Assembly: GCA_947630465.1 (NCBI GenBank)
Contig: CANRHT010000094.1
Location: 1 to 7,515, forward strand
Length of the DNA: 7,515 bases
Reading direction: 5' to 3'
From: an uncultured Pseudomonadaceae bacterium
GTDB lineage: Bacteria; Pseudomonadota; Gammaproteobacteria; Pseudomonadales; Pseudomonadaceae
Both the position numbers and the translations under genes were made by a program. Shown one piece after another: positions 6,266 through 7,515 of this stretch. Each line of letters opens with the position of its first letter. Within the stretch, counting starts at the first letter, position 1. The notes under the pieces are model-generated. The model worked only from the letters and a program-made list of their open reading frames with translations. It had not been told where the DNA came from and searched no databases.

Positions 6266-7515
6266 ATGGCCTTACTACAGATTGCAGAACCTGGACAAAG
6301 TCCTCAGCCTCACCAGCAGCGCCTAGCCGTCGGGATTGATCTAGGTACGACCAACTCATTAGTGGCAACCGTACGCAGCGGTATTGCCGAAGCGCTACCT
6401 GATGCCCAAGGTCGCGTCTCTTTAGCCTCGGCTGTGCGCTATCACGCTGATCATATTGAAGTGGGTCGCAGTGCGCGCGCTGCCGCTGCCAGTGATCCCT
6501 TTAACTGTATTTTATCCATTAAACGTTTAATGGGGCGTGGTTTAGCCGATGTGCAGCAACTCGGTGAGCAGTTGCCTTATCGTTTTCAAGCGGGCAAATC
6601 GCACATGCCCTTTATTGAAACAGTACAAGGCCCTAAAAGCCCTGTTGAAGTGTCAGCACAAATTTTACAAACATTGCGTGAGCGTGGTGAAGCCGCATTA
6701 GGTGGTGAATTAGTCGGTGTGGTGATTACAGTGCCGGCCTATTTCGATGATGCGCAGCGCCAAGCCACTAAAGATGCGGCCCGTTTGGCCGGTCTCAATG
6801 TATTACGTTTGCTCAATGAGCCCACTGCAGCAGCCGTTGCCTATGGTCTCGATCAGCAGGCGGAAGGTGTGGTCGCTATTTATGATTTAGGTGGCGGTAC
6901 TTTTGATATTTCAATTTTGCGCCTCAGTTGCGGTGTGTTTGAAGTGCTGGCTACCGGCGGGGATAGTGCGCTGGGTGGCGATGACTTTGATCATGCAGTT
7001 GCGCATTGGCTGATTGCACAAGCTGGAGTGTCAACCGATTTATCACCCAGCCAGCAGCGTGATGTGCTGGAATTGGCCTGCGCCGCAAAAGAGTCGCTGA
7101 CCGAGCAGGACAGCGTTGAGCTTGAGTATGCAGGCTGGCAGGGCTGCTTAACCCGCGCGACCTTTGAAGACTTAATTGAACCATTGGTCGCGCGCAGTTT
7201 ACGCGCTTGCCGCCGTGCATTGCGTGACTCAGAGGTTGAGCTCGAAGACATTGAGTCAGTGGTGATGGTCGGTGGCTCAACCCGTGTGCCTTTAGTGCGT
7301 ACGCGGGTGGGTGAGTTGTTTAATTGCACGCCGATGACCGATATCGATCCTGATCAAGTCGTTGCCATTGGCGCCGCTATCCAAGCCGATACCTTGGTGG
7401 GTAATAAGCGTGCGGGCGATGAATTGTTGTTATTGGATGTCACGCCACTGTCGCTGGGCTTGGAAACCATGGGTGATTTGGTTGAGAAAATCATCCCGCG
7501 TAACACCACAATTCC
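6266..7515 (+). CDS. hscA: Hsp70-type chaperone HscA, 3' partial
   Basis: HscA is the specialised Hsp70 that binds the LPPVK motif of IscU and, using ATP and HscB, promotes cluster release. The frame runs from ATG 6266 without a stop to the right edge: 416 codons plus two bases of a protein normally near 620 residues. All of the nucleotide-binding domain is present: phosphate-1 motif [10 protein letters not shown] (22-31), [20 protein letters not shown] (152-171), [14 protein letters not shown] (182-195), phosphate-2 [12 protein letters not shown] (205-216), [12 protein letters not shown] (231-242), and the adenosine motif [10 protein letters not shown] (333-342). The linker to the substrate domain, [15 protein letters not shown] (387-401), is seen, and the substrate domain begins before the window ends. 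The N-terminal extension of about 20 residues before the fold is Gln- and Pro-containing. The ribosome site is weak (AAAGA at 6256-6260), and a small hairpin lies in the 41-base gap after hscB. Confidence 0.97.
   Translation, partial: MALLQIAEPGQSPQPHQQRLAVGIDLGTTNSLVATVRSGIAEALPDAQGRVSLASAVRYHADHIEVGRSARAAAASDPFNCILSIKRLMGRGLADVQQLGEQLPYRFQAGKSHMPFIETVQGPKSPVEVSAQILQTLRERGEAALGGELVGVVITVPAYFDDAQRQATKDAARLAGLNVLRLLNEPTAAAVAYGLDQQAEGVVAIYDLGGGTFDISILRLSCGVFEVLATGGDSALGGDDFDHAVAHWLIAQAGVSTDLSPSQQRDVLELACAAKESLTEQDSVELEYAGWQGCLTRATFEDLIEPLVARSLRACRRALRDSEVELEDIESVVMVGGSTRVPLVRTRVGELFNCTPMTDIDPDQVVAIGAAIQADTLVGNKRAGDELLLLDVTPLSLGLETMGDLVEKIIPRNTTI

Noticed and set aside
6951..7329. Two overlapping minus-strand open frames (109 and 112 codons) inside hscA
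   Set aside because: Both are antisense to the conserved Hsp70 nucleotide-binding domain. They occupy different frames of the same stretch and have low-complexity Ser-, Arg- and Ala-rich products.
1..7515. An undescribed defence, mobile or biosynthetic system
   Set aside because: Every sizeable coding stretch is accounted for by a conserved housekeeping gene. No transposase, direct-repeat array, attachment site or compositional break was seen.

Overview
The window is an ordinary chromosomal housekeeping region of a gammaproteobacterium, most likely Pseudomonas or a close relative. Two things support this: protein-level resemblance to pseudomonad and E. coli homologues, and the gene order glycine-zipper protein / suhB / trmJ / cysE / iscR-iscS-iscU-iscA-hscB-hscA, which I recall from Pseudomonas and Azotobacter. 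The base composition looks moderate in GC, with many TTA, TTG and AT-ending codons. That would fit a lower-GC lineage of the family better than P. aeruginosa; the placement is inference, and no search was run.

Layout. From 1 to 465 lies the 3' part of a gene for a small glycine-zipper envelope protein; its start is off the left edge. It converges on suhB (minus strand, 534-1346) with a symmetrical bidirectional terminator at 489-518 between them. suhB diverges from trmJ across a 165-bp gap (1347-1511). trmJ (1512-2297) overlaps the start of cysE (2290-3096) by 8 bases. After a 131-bp regulatory gap comes the isc operon: iscR 3228-3698, iscS 3728-4942, iscU 4972-5367, iscA 5369-5692, hscB 5694-6224, and hscA from 6266 running off the right edge.

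How the genes work together. CysE makes O-acetylserine, the activated precursor of cysteine. IscS removes sulfur from cysteine. IscU assembles the Fe-S cluster. HscB and HscA (J-protein and Hsp70) help pass the cluster from IscU to targets. IscA is an A-type carrier. IscR is itself an Fe-S protein and represses the operon when clusters are plentiful. All diagnostic Fe-S, PLP and chaperone residues are present, so the pathway looks intact. Two tandem IscR-box-like sequences 26 bp apart sit over the likely iscR promoter.

I found no mobile element, CRISPR array, tRNA or rRNA gene, and no sign of an undescribed system. The points worth a second look are the architecture of the iscR control region, the trmJ-cysE-isc linkage, the uneven ribosome-binding-site strength along the operon, and several genes whose longest open frame gives the wrong start.
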